Below are positions 1 to 5,596 of a DNA stretch of 5,971 bases, piece by piece. Position numbers and translations under genes: made by a program. This DNA comes from VBOC01 sp035635475. Lineage in GTDB: Bacteria; Bacteroidota; Ignavibacteria; UBA10030; SZUA-254. The notes under the pieces are model-generated. The model had not been told where the DNA came from, ran no database searches, and saw only the letters and a list, made by a program, of their open reading frames with translations. Position 1 is the first letter of the stretch. Every line of letters starts with the position of its first letter. The stretch lies in assembly GCA_035635475.1 (NCBI GenBank), contig DASQAZ010000062.1:1-5971 (forward strand). Direction: 5' to 3'.

Positions 1-581
1 CGCCTGACAAGGATCGGGCAATGTTCATTCAATACCGGACCGCCTACGGTCCTTACGCCTCTATCCGCACCCAGGAACTTGAACATGTGCGAGTGCCGGC
101 GGATTCGCTTCCCGATTGGGCAATTCTTGGTATCCATATCGAACCCGATTACACCATCAAGATCGGCGAAGTGGATCGTTCGAACACCATGACACAGTAT
201 TTTCGGGTTCGGGGGCCAACCGTCGAGATAGGATTTTCGCTCGGCGTACCCAAGGTGTTATACGATACGCGAGCCGATGATCCGATTGAATACGGAAACA
301 CCAGCGCGATGGTGCGGCTTTATTCCATTAATGCAAGAACGGGAAATCGATTTCCCGTTGGGGCAGCGATAGGGGTTTTTGGCGTCAGTTCGCCCGTTGA
401 TGTCGGCGTCGGTCGAGGCGGTCTTGCCACCTCGATGTTTCTGGATATCGCGGAGATGGTAAGAATATTCAATATCGGTTTTGCCAAGAAAGTAAATATC
501 GGTCTGGAATCGGGTCCGTTTTTCACGATTGGAAGAAAGTCGCGATTGTTACTCGTCGCGCAAGTGAGTATTTCACTTTGA
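1..581 (+). CDS. Probable outer-membrane β-barrel protein, C-terminal part (5' end outside window)
   Basis: Not recognised as a named family. The frame is open from the first complete codon at position 3 to the TGA at 579-581. An ATG at 21 has an AAGGA at 9-13 with 7-nt spacing, so a start there cannot be excluded. However, the product from that ATG (186 aa) lacks a signal peptide and begins in the middle of what reads like folded sequence, so I favour a 5'-truncated longer protein. The last 100 or so residues alternate polar and hydrophobic positions with many glycines and aromatics (for example GAAIGVFGV, NIGLESGPFFTIG). They end in the strand-like LLLVAQVSISL, as in transmembrane β-barrels. 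It converges on the minus-strand operon with only 12 nt between the two stop codons. A role in the outer membrane is inferred from composition only. Confidence 0.6.
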   Translation, partial: PDKDRAMFIQYRTAYGPYASIRTQELEHVRVPADSLPDWAILGIHIEPDYTIKIGEVDRSNTMTQYFRVRGPTVEIGFSLGVPKVLYDTRADDPIEYGNTSAMVRLYSINARTGNRFPVGAAIGVFGVSSPVDVGVGRGGLATSMFLDIAEMVRIFNIGFAKKVNIGLESGPFFTIGRKSRLLLVAQVSISL

Positions 582-593
582 AGTTTTACCCGG

Positions 594-2546
594 CTATTGG
601 TTGCGGACGAAAATCCCATCGAGTTTTTTCTGGATGAAGGCGGTATCCACTTTTCGATCTTCCAGAAATTTCAGATAGTAAGTATACTGCGCCATCAGAA
701 GACCCCTGAAATCGGAGACCGCGGGTTCGTTTACCGAGTCGTTAAAAGCTTCGATCGATTTTTCCGCCTCGTCGAATTTCCATAAGAGCATCAGGGGGAT
801 GGTCATTAACCTTCTGACTTCCCGATCTTTGGGATTGGCTTCAAGGGCCCTGCCGTAATTTTGCACCGCGAGCTCGTGGTTCTTATTCAGATAGTATGCC
901 CCGCCAAGCCTGCCGTAGAGAAATCCGATTTCAGGATCAGGAGCAGACCGCAGCGGCAAGAGCCGGTCAATGCTTGCTTGTCGACGAGCTATTTGCTCTC
1001 CGGCATTCGGGATCATCGCCTGTCCGACATCGATCAGATAGGATGAGCCCCAATAGTAGCTCTTGTACGCCCATTCTCCGACGTTTTCAAGGCGGCGTGC
1101 CGAAAGGTCGTTGTTGGCGTTGATGTAAGGGATCAGGCACGGGAAGATCGATGGCGCGATGCACGCCCCCACGATAATCCTTTGGATCGAAGATCCCTGC
1201 AATCTGGAGAATAAATGCCGCGAGAGGTCGATAACCAAAAACGTGAGCGGCGCGGCGGCAAACGAAAGGAGATCCCAATCCCGGATCATCCCGAGCAGGG
1301 GATTTACCGTACAATTGAAGAGGACTACATAGAACGACGCGAGGCCGTAAAACATAATCCGCGGCTCATTCCGCTTGACGTAACGGCGAAAGAACAGACG
1401 GAGTGCAAGAATTATCCACACCGCCGGGGAAACGGTGAGCAAGAACTCCTGGGATACATCCGCGAGGTGCTTGATGGAAAGGAGCGAGTAGGAATGAGGG
1501 GGCCGAAGCGGATTCACAATAGGCATGAAAATCGTTGCGGCACGCTCCTCTTGGCCGTCGCCCGTTAGCTGATAGGCGTTGAAATAGAATACGTACGCGA
1601 ATGCAGCGAAGACCAGCGTGGCAGCGACCGCTAGGACGATACTCCGTCCGCGGAGCATCGAGCCTGCGCGCAACGACCCGCCCTTTGCCTGGGAGAGAAT
1701 CCCATAGACAAGCGCGGGAAGCAGCAAGACCATTTCCACGTGGAGCCGCACTCCCACGATGAAGAGCCCGATGAGCAGCGGAAACACGTTTTTCCCCTCG
1801 AACCACAACCAGGCGGTCATGAAGAAGAGCATTGCGCACAGGTAGACAAGCGTGTAGTCTTCCACGTGGCCGAAAAACAGTTGGTTCGCTCCCGTTGTCA
1901 CGATGAGCGCGAGGACGAGGATCTTCCATCGCGGCGACGCTTTGAGCGCATGCAGGAAAAACAGGGAAGCGCTGATGAGAACCCCGCCGCACACAGAGCT
2001 GACGATTTCAAAGGTCGATTTGATATCGGTCTGGAGGAGATTCGCAAGCGTCTGATGAACCATCCGCGTGAGAGGCTCGGTTTCTCTTGGATTAAGCAGA
2101 TCGGAAAGGGTGTAGACTCTGGATGACAGCATTCTGAGGAGCGCTCGCGTATCGCCGTACATGTCGGTGGAGATCCGCCAATGATAGAAACAAAATGCGA
2201 ATCCGGCGCCGATGCCGAGGGAGATCACTGCATATAAAACACTCCTCGAAAGGACGAACCCGTACAAGTTTTCAGCCCACGACACATACCTCGTGGAGCA
2301 GAATGGGATCATCAACAATACCCCGACGATGAGGAGCAAAGCCCGAGCGCCCGGAGCGAGGTACGCCAGGTGGTTGACGCCCCAGAGGAACGAAGCCGGA
2401 AAGAAGGACGCAATGCCATACAAAGAAATGAGGATCCCGGACAGGCCGAGAGCTGATATGATCAGTTTCCGATCAGCGGTCAGATCGGCAACCGCCGACT
2501 TTGCTCCATCACGGAAGGTTTCTTCACTTACTCTGGGTTTTGCCAT
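594..2546 (-). CDS. Multi-pass membrane protein with C-terminal TPR-like region, GT-C glycosyltransferase-like
   Basis: This 650-aa protein has about 12 predicted membrane segments (roughly 28-48, 63-81, 103-121, 181-200, 208-227, 231-249, 255-280, 302-322, 368-386, 396-415, 425-443, 455-474). A soluble tail of about 175 residues follows. Residues 541-600 form TPR-like helical pairs (GRLGGAYYLNKNHELAVQNY, then ALEANPKD). The loop after the third segment carries an acidic motif (RISTDMYGDTR, 124-134), where GT-C enzymes place a catalytic Asp. Other candidate family motifs are FFGHVEDY (224-231) and RDWDL (422-426). By analogy with lipid-phosphate-sugar-dependent GT-C transferases it may glycosylate an envelope polymer or protein, but no substrate can be read. 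It is the last gene of the operon, and its ATG lies 23 nt inside the preceding gene. The only Shine-Dalgarno-like sequence, GGGAG, is just 3 nt from the ATG, so translational coupling is likely. It ends TAG. The membrane topology is solid; the enzymatic call is tentative. Confidence 0.8.
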   Translation of the reverse strand: MAKPRVSEETFRDGAKSAVADLTADRKLIISALGLSGILISLYGIASFFPASFLWGVNHLAYLAPGARALLLIVGVLLMIPFCSTRYVSWAENLYGFVLSRSVLYAVISLGIGAGFAFCFYHWRISTDMYGDTRALLRMLSSRVYTLSDLLNPRETEPLTRMVHQTLANLLQTDIKSTFEIVSSVCGGVLISASLFFLHALKASPRWKILVLALIVTTGANQLFFGHVEDYTLVYLCAMLFFMTAWLWFEGKNVFPLLIGLFIVGVRLHVEMVLLLPALVYGILSQAKGGSLRAGSMLRGRSIVLAVAATLVFAAFAYVFYFNAYQLTGDGQEERAATIFMPIVNPLRPPHSYSLLSIKHLADVSQEFLLTVSPAVWIILALRLFFRRYVKRNEPRIMFYGLASFYVVLFNCTVNPLLGMIRDWDLLSFAAAPLTFLVIDLSRHLFSRLQGSSIQRIIVGACIAPSIFPCLIPYINANNDLSARRLENVGEWAYKSYYWGSSYLIDVGQAMIPNAGEQIARRQASIDRLLPLRSAPDPEIGFLYGRLGGAYYLNKNHELAVQNYGRALEANPKDREVRRLMTIPLMLLWKFDEAEKSIEAFNDSVNEPAVSDFRGLLMAQYTYYLKFLEDRKVDTAFIQKKLDGIFVRNQ

Positions 2547-2916
2547 CAGCTCCCGGGGGCAAATTCGCCTGGTTCACTTGAGTGACGTTTATGCTCATGC
2601 CCTCGAACAGCCAGCCTGCTAGTTTCCGATGGTGAGGAGCGAGTGTGACGATGCCAAATTGCGGCTCGTTGCGTTCACTTGTCACTTTGTAACGGAGAGT
2701 GACAATTGAATCGGATTCGTTGGCAAATGACCATTCGATCCTGTTCCTTCGTGCATTCACGTCGTAATCAACAAGCCGCCAGCGAAATTGCACAGTCGGC
2801 AAGCCGGGGACCCCGAGAGCGGTACTCCACTCCCCAGCCATGAGAAGTGTCGGGATCAAGAGGACTGAACAGACGATGATTCTGTACCCTGAAGTCAGGG
2901 AGAGGAGGGGTTTCAT
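2524..2916 (-). CDS. Small exported protein of unknown function
   Basis: This 130-aa product is not recognised. The N-terminus looks like a Sec signal peptide: Lys2, Arg12, a hydrophobic stretch at about 13-26 (IIVCSVLLIPTLLM) and a plausible cleavage after Ala27. Cys16 lies inside the hydrophobic stretch without a proper lipobox, so it is not predicted to be lipidated. The mature part, about 100 residues, is rich in β-strand-like alternation (VQFRWRLVDYDV, NRIEWSFANES, IVTLRYKVTSE), compatible with an Ig-like or β-sandwich fold, and it contains no cysteine. It begins 12 nt after the upstream gene with no clear ribosome binding site and overlaps the downstream membrane-protein gene by 23 nt. 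It is therefore embedded in the operon and is probably a periplasmic or outer-membrane-associated partner of its neighbours. The overlap, signal peptide and operon position support a real gene. Confidence 0.75.
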   Translation of the reverse strand: MKPLLSLTSGYRIIVCSVLLIPTLLMAGEWSTALGVPGLPTVQFRWRLVDYDVNARRNRIEWSFANESDSIVTLRYKVTSERNEPQFGIVTLAPHHRKLAGWLFEGMSINVTQVNQANLPPGADGKTQSK

Positions 2917-2928
2917 CAGTCTGGAAGA

Positions 2929-4116
2929 CTACAAACCGATACTGATCCCGGCAATAATGCCGATGTCGGAAGGGAGAAGCTTGGAACCGAAATAGGCAAT
3001 TTGATATGTGCCGAATTCGAGCGACACCATGCGGTTGAATGAAATCCCGAGGCATTCGTCAACTGAAGGGCCGAAGAAGAAAGAAGCATCCTGGCCGGTG
3101 CCCTGGTCGATCTTCTCGGTTCCGGCCACCAGTCCGAATCCTCCGCCGATGTATGGCGTCGTCTGCGCAGCGGTGAAGAATTTCCTTCCTACCAGCCGGC
3201 CGCCAAAATTCGCAAAGTTACCTTCAAGGAAATCAGCCGTGTTCTTGACGTGGAAATACGTAAAAGAAATTCCCAACCCCCAGAGCAGATCGCTTTCTCG
3301 AGGTGCGTTCAGCATGGAATAGGCCACGCGGGCACCGATCGTCACCTTACTACCCTTGAGGTAATGAAAATCAATTTCGCTCGCGTCGTGGCGCGACGGC
3401 TCAGCAGCAATATTCTGCTCCGGATTCCCCGGCTCGCGACTCTGACCAGGGGAGGAGGGAGTTGGGTTCAATACAGCCAGGGTCCTCACAGAATCCTTAG
3501 CAACCTCGAGACCCGGGGACTTGTCAAGTACAGTCGTAACAAACGATCTCGCGCAATCGGCGACGCCCTTGTAGATGAGCGGCTCCAGGTCGCCGGTTAC
3601 ATCCATCCCGCTGGTTGTCTGTTTGGAAAACAGCGAGCGAGAACAGGTGGAATCGGGTGTAACAGGATACGTGAAACGGAGGTTACAGGCAAAATAGCCC
3701 TCTTCGGAGAAGAGACCGATGTTCTCTCCGACTTCGAAAACATCCGCGGATACCTGAATCGGGATGATTTTCACTTGATCTCCGGGGACGACGATCAAGG
3801 TGTCAAGCATCGACTTGACAACATCGCCGAGGTCGCCTTCCAGAAGATAAGGGACACTCTTGTTGAACAAACCGACGTGGACAGTCCCGATATCCTTTGT
3901 TGGTCTGCGTCGACCATCGGTAACGCGAACGATTTTGGCCTTCTCCCGCTTGAGATTTTGCGAGTGTAATTCGGGGTTACCGAGGTTCGGCGCAAAAATC
4001 ACCGATGACCCTCCACAGCCACAAGCGAGGATTGCCGCCATACCGGCGATCGCCGTGAGTAGAAACCTGGGCAGGCTGTATTTCAAGAAACGCTTTTCCC
4101 GAAATCTCCGGTTCAT
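2929..4116 (-). CDS. Lipoprotein-signal protein with soluble N-domain and C-terminal β-barrel-like domain
   Basis: This 395-aa protein is not recognised as a named family. A long basic N-region (1-18) and a hydrophobic core (19-31) lead to a lipobox-like I29-L30-A31-Cys32. Residues 55-200 form a compact α/β domain (VRVTDGRRRPTKDIGTVHVG, then DLGDVVKSMLDTL, then GMDVTGDLEPLIYKGVADCA). It is reminiscent of YajG/LptE-type envelope lipoproteins, which is an inference from pattern. A Pro/Ser/Gln-rich linker (216-245) follows. Residues 248-395 resemble a small outer-membrane β-barrel, with amphipathic strands, PYIGGGFGLVAG (321-332) and a terminal GIIAGISIGL. Its ATG touches the preceding gene's stop (TAAATG), so translation is very likely coupled. 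If the lipid anchor and the barrel are both real, the protein would be held in the outer membrane twice. If the Cys is not modified, it is an exported barrel with a periplasmic domain. Confidence 0.82.
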   Translation of the reverse strand: MNRRFREKRFLKYSLPRFLLTAIAGMAAILACGCGGSSVIFAPNLGNPELHSQNLKREKAKIVRVTDGRRRPTKDIGTVHVGLFNKSVPYLLEGDLGDVVKSMLDTLIVVPGDQVKIIPIQVSADVFEVGENIGLFSEEGYFACNLRFTYPVTPDSTCSRSLFSKQTTSGMDVTGDLEPLIYKGVADCARSFVTTVLDKSPGLEVAKDSVRTLAVLNPTPSSPGQSREPGNPEQNIAAEPSRHDASEIDFHYLKGSKVTIGARVAYSMLNAPRESDLLWGLGISFTYFHVKNTADFLEGNFANFGGRLVGRKFFTAAQTTPYIGGGFGLVAGTEKIDQGTGQDASFFFGPSVDECLGISFNRMVSLEFGTYQIAYFGSKLLPSDIGIIAGISIGL

Positions 4117-4839
4117 TTATGGCTTCGGTGATTCAAGCTCTGCAATGGCCTGTTCGATCTTTGGGGCGAGTTTGCCGACGGCAGTTTTCAACTGGGAATT
4201 AACATTCTCATAGATGGCCCAACAGTTTGCGTCGGCGTGAAGGTCCCCTGAAAATGTGTCGCTAAAATTTTCGAGCGGTTTTTCCTTCGCATCAGACTTA
4301 TGATGCAGGACGAGTTCGCTGAACTCGATGGCGATGCTACCGTTTGTTTTCGCCCCGGAGGTTGCAATTGCGCCGATGAGACCGAAGAAGCTTCCGATCT
4401 GCGCACTCGTAGAAAACTCTTGCTGTCCGTACAGTCGCTTGAGTTTGCCCGTCAGGTAGTAATCGGCAGCGCCGTTGTTCTTAGCGAGGACATTCTTGAA
4501 GCTCTTTCTTTTTTCGAAGTGTGCGGCAATGATCGCAGCTACCTGGTCCGCAACGGTACCCTTTTTGTAGTGTTGCTCCGAGTTAATACAGGAATGTTTC
4601 TCGTCGATATTTGTTTCTCGCTCGCGCACGAAGAGCAGGTCGTTCCCCGGAACCGATTGCCGGATGTCTTCGAATGGTTCGATATCCAAGACGATCCTTC
4701 TCGTGATTTCCAGGACTGCGCTTGTGGAATCCCGAAGGGCGACATCTTTGAGATCATATGTGATCTCCCGCGTTGGTGTACACCCGCCAAGGCCGATCAT
4801 GAGGAAGACCGAAAGAATCAATGGAGATCGGAGTTTCAT
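4117..4839 (-). CDS. Envelope lipoprotein, YajG/LptE-like pattern, first gene of the operon
   Basis: This 240-aa lipoprotein starts at the ATG 4837-4839. An in-frame ATG 48 nt further upstream exists, but this one is preceded by AAAAGGA with 9-nt spacing, and it yields a textbook signal: KLR, a hydrophobic core, then L17-G18-G19-Cys20. The mature protein has a β-strand with FEDIR (56-60), a helix around 95-112 (TVADQVAAIIAAHFEKRKSF), the strand ADYYLTGKLKRLYG (125-138), a glycine-rich hydrophobic stretch at 149-163 and a closing helix at 214-235. The order helix, then xADYxLxGxL, then a β-strand recalls the ABC-transport auxiliary and YajG-type lipoproteins that form LptE-like folds. This is pattern recognition, not a proven match. 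There are two further cysteines (84 and 206) that could pair in the periplasm. Its TAA abuts the ATG of the next gene. Confidence 0.82.
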   Translation of the reverse strand: MKLRSPLILSVFLMIGLGGCTPTREITYDLKDVALRDSTSAVLEITRRIVLDIEPFEDIRQSVPGNDLLFVRERETNIDEKHSCINSEQHYKKGTVADQVAAIIAAHFEKRKSFKNVLAKNNGAADYYLTGKLKRLYGQQEFSTSAQIGSFFGLIGAIATSGAKTNGSIAIEFSELVLHHKSDAKEKPLENFSDTFSGDLHADANCWAIYENVNSQLKTAVGKLAPKIEQAIAELESPKP

Positions 4840-4848
4840 GGGGGTTAG

Positions 4849-4855
4849 TCCTTTT
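4849..4855 (-). promoter_or_regulatory. Ribosome binding site fixing the lipoprotein start
   Basis: On the minus strand this reads AAAAGGA, 9 nt before the ATG at 4837-4839. It supports that start over the in-frame ATG at 4885-4887, which would put a 16-residue polar extension in front of the signal peptide. Confidence 0.7.
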
Positions 4856-4875
4856 GGAGTTGAAAAATAGTTGGT

Positions 4876-4894
4876 TGCGCGTGGCAAAGGCGCA
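4876..4894 (-). repeat. Short inverted repeat in the probable 5' leader of the envelope operon
   Basis: TGCGC (4876-4880) and GCGCA (4890-4894) form a 5-bp GC-rich stem with a 9-nt loop. It starts 37 nt upstream of the lipoprotein ATG on the minus strand. It may be a leader hairpin or a chance pairing; it is not a terminator because no T-run follows. Confidence 0.3.
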
Positions 4895-4985
4895 CGGGAA
4901 TAACTACGCTGCAGACCACTGAAGTACGGATCAACGCTTTTGAAATGAAATGCCCCCGGGCAGTTCCCGACCGAAGATACGGAAA

Positions 4986-5012
4986 TGTGGTCCGAGAGTC
5001 AACAAGACCACA
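4986..5012. repeat. 7-bp perfect inverted repeat in the intergenic region
   Basis: TGTGGTC (4986-4992) and GACCACA (5006-5012) are exact reverse complements separated by 13 nt, so the two arm centres are about two helical turns apart. No T-run follows on either strand, so it does not look like an intrinsic terminator. It could be a protein-binding site for the divergent promoters, or an RNA hairpin if the minus-strand transcript starts upstream of it. Confidence 0.4.
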
Positions 5013-5150
5013 CGGAGGGCCTCTAACGATGCTGAACTCCCTGTGTTGAGGAGAGTGGAAAAGAGTCTAAGTCAAGCAGGGCTGCAACGTTGAGTCGAAT
5101 ACCGCGGCCGCAAAGCTATACACGGAGGATCCAGACAGGCAAAGGATACC

Positions 5151-5179
5151 TTGCTTCTTGCAACTATTATCCGTATCAT
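5151..5179 (+). promoter_or_regulatory. Candidate sigma-70-type promoter of arsR
   Basis: TTGCTT (5151-5156) and TATCAT (5174-5179) are separated by exactly 17 bp and match the -35 and -10 consensus at 4 of 6 and 5 of 6 positions. The predicted transcription start is near 5186, which leaves a leader of only about 17 nt before the arsR ATG and falls inside the inverted repeat at 5185-5200. The position fits a repressor-controlled promoter. The start site has not been measured. Confidence 0.5.
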
Positions 5180-5184
5180 AACGT

Positions 5185-5200
5185 ATCAATCTACATTGAT
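5185..5200. promoter_or_regulatory. Candidate ArsR operator
   Basis: ATCAAT-CTAC-ATTGAT is a perfect 6-bp inverted repeat with a 4-bp spacer. It ends 2 nt before the arsR ATG and covers the predicted transcription start. ArsR/SmtB repressors bind short AT-rich inverted repeats around the promoter of their own gene, so autoregulation here is a natural reading. The sequence of the repeat is seen directly; binding is inferred. Confidence 0.6.
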
Positions 5201-5202
5201 GT

Positions 5203-5547
5203 ATGAAGGATATTTTAACGTCATTGAAAGCCGTGTCGGAACAGATCCGGGTCCGTATTGTCCTTCTGCTCATGAACCAGGATGCCTGTGTATGCGAGCT
5301 GATGGCTGTATTCGAGATGGCTCAATCCAAACTCTCCCACCACCTGATCGCGCTGCGTGAGGCGGGGTTGTTGCAGTCCGAGAAGCGCGGGAAGTGGAAT
5401 TACTATCGCGTCGATACCAATTCGCTGAACCCGACGAACCGCGAACTATTGCGCTCCCTGTCGAGGTGGATGGGGGATGACAGAATCAGCGAAAAGGATA
5501 GAGCGACGCTTGAAAGAGTGAAAGAGCAGATGCAAATCTGTTGTTGA
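5203..5547 (+). CDS. arsR: ArsR-family arsenite-responsive transcriptional repressor
   Basis: This 114-aa protein has the usual ArsR/SmtB length. A winged helix-turn-helix spans about residues 5-75: SEQIRVRIVLLL (12-23), the sensor helix ACVCEL (28-33), the recognition helix QSKLSHHLIALREAGLL (41-57) and the wing KRGKWNYYRV (61-70). Cys29 and Cys31 form the C-V-C motif that binds As(III) in E. coli-type ArsR; metal binding there releases the dimer from DNA. The chain ends in Cys113-Cys114, an extra vicinal thiol pair. The start at 5203 fits the family N-terminus, but no Shine-Dalgarno precedes it and an inverted repeat lies directly upstream, so initiation may be near-leaderless. A downstream GTG at 5233 would cut into the first helix and is less likely. 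The neighbouring arsM, 49 nt downstream, supports arsenic as the inducer. Antimonite could also act. Confidence 0.93.
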   Translation: MKDILTSLKAVSEQIRVRIVLLLMNQDACVCELMAVFEMAQSKLSHHLIALREAGLLQSEKRGKWNYYRVDTNSLNPTNRELLRSLSRWMGDDRISEKDRATLERVKEQMQICC

Positions 5548-5562
5548 TATTGCCCAGCCAAC

Positions 5563-5576
5563 TGATGTTAACGTCA
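5563..5576. promoter_or_regulatory. Near-palindrome between arsR and arsM
   Basis: TGATGTTAACGTCA is a 14-bp palindrome except for one mismatched pair of positions, with GTTAAC at its centre. It lies in the 49-nt gap between arsR and arsM, 8 nt before the arsM ribosome binding site. Eleven bases of it and its flank (TTAACGTCATT, 5568-5578) recur exactly at 5215-5225, at the start of arsR. It may be a second regulator site or an RNA structure; chance is not excluded. Confidence 0.3.
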
Positions 5577-5583
5577 TTTCGTG

Positions 5584-5590
5584 AAAGGGA
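5584..5590 (+). promoter_or_regulatory. Ribosome binding site of arsM
   Basis: AAAGGGA lies 6 nt before the ATG at 5597-5599. It fixes the start of the truncated methyltransferase and contrasts with arsR, which has no such site. Confidence 0.7.
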
Positions 5591-5596
5591 TGGTCT

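Larger units (their letters stand above)
4840..5202. other. Divergent intergenic region between the envelope operon and arsR
   Basis: About 360 bp without a convincing gene. Small open frames here have no coding character or overlap arsR antisense. It must hold the promoter of the minus-strand operon, for which I found no good -35/-10 pair. It also holds the promoter and operator of arsR near its right end. Other contents are the hairpins at 4876-4894 and 4986-5012 and a short GC-rich palindromic core at 4951-4962 (TGCCC/GGGCA). The part next to arsR (5161-5220) is clearly more AT-rich than the rest. Confidence 0.75.

Noticed and set aside
582..593. Bidirectional terminator between the converging genes
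   Set aside because: Only 12 nt are available and no hairpin is visible there or in the flanking 3' ends.
1366..1992. A 208-codon minus-strand frame inside the membrane-protein gene
   Set aside because: The product is Arg/Pro/His-rich and lacks structure, while the overlapping frame encodes clear membrane segments.
3250..3969. A 239-codon open frame on the plus strand inside the barrel-lipoprotein gene
   Set aside because: It is antisense to a gene with a signal peptide, domain structure and operon spacing. Its product has no coherent domain pattern.
4060..4116. Tat signal in the barrel lipoprotein (RR followed by KRFLK)
   Set aside because: The residues do not fit the spaced RRxFLK consensus, and the lipobox after the hydrophobic core explains the region as a Sec lipoprotein signal.
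4840..4887. Upstream in-frame ATG of the first lipoprotein gene
   Set aside because: It would add 16 polar residues before a perfect lipoprotein signal, and the AAAAGGA site serves the downstream ATG.
4951..4962. TGCCC-CC-GGGCA as a terminator
   Set aside because: A 5-bp stem with a 2-nt loop is sterically poor, and no T-run follows on either strand.
5104..5111. GCGGCCGC palindrome
   Set aside because: An isolated 8-bp GC palindrome with no second copy or flanking structure; most simply chance.
5151..5360. Open frame starting near 5151 behind AAAGGA, overlapping arsR
   Set aside because: It is out of frame with arsR, its product has no recognisable features, and the AAAGGA lies upstream of the predicted arsR transcription start.
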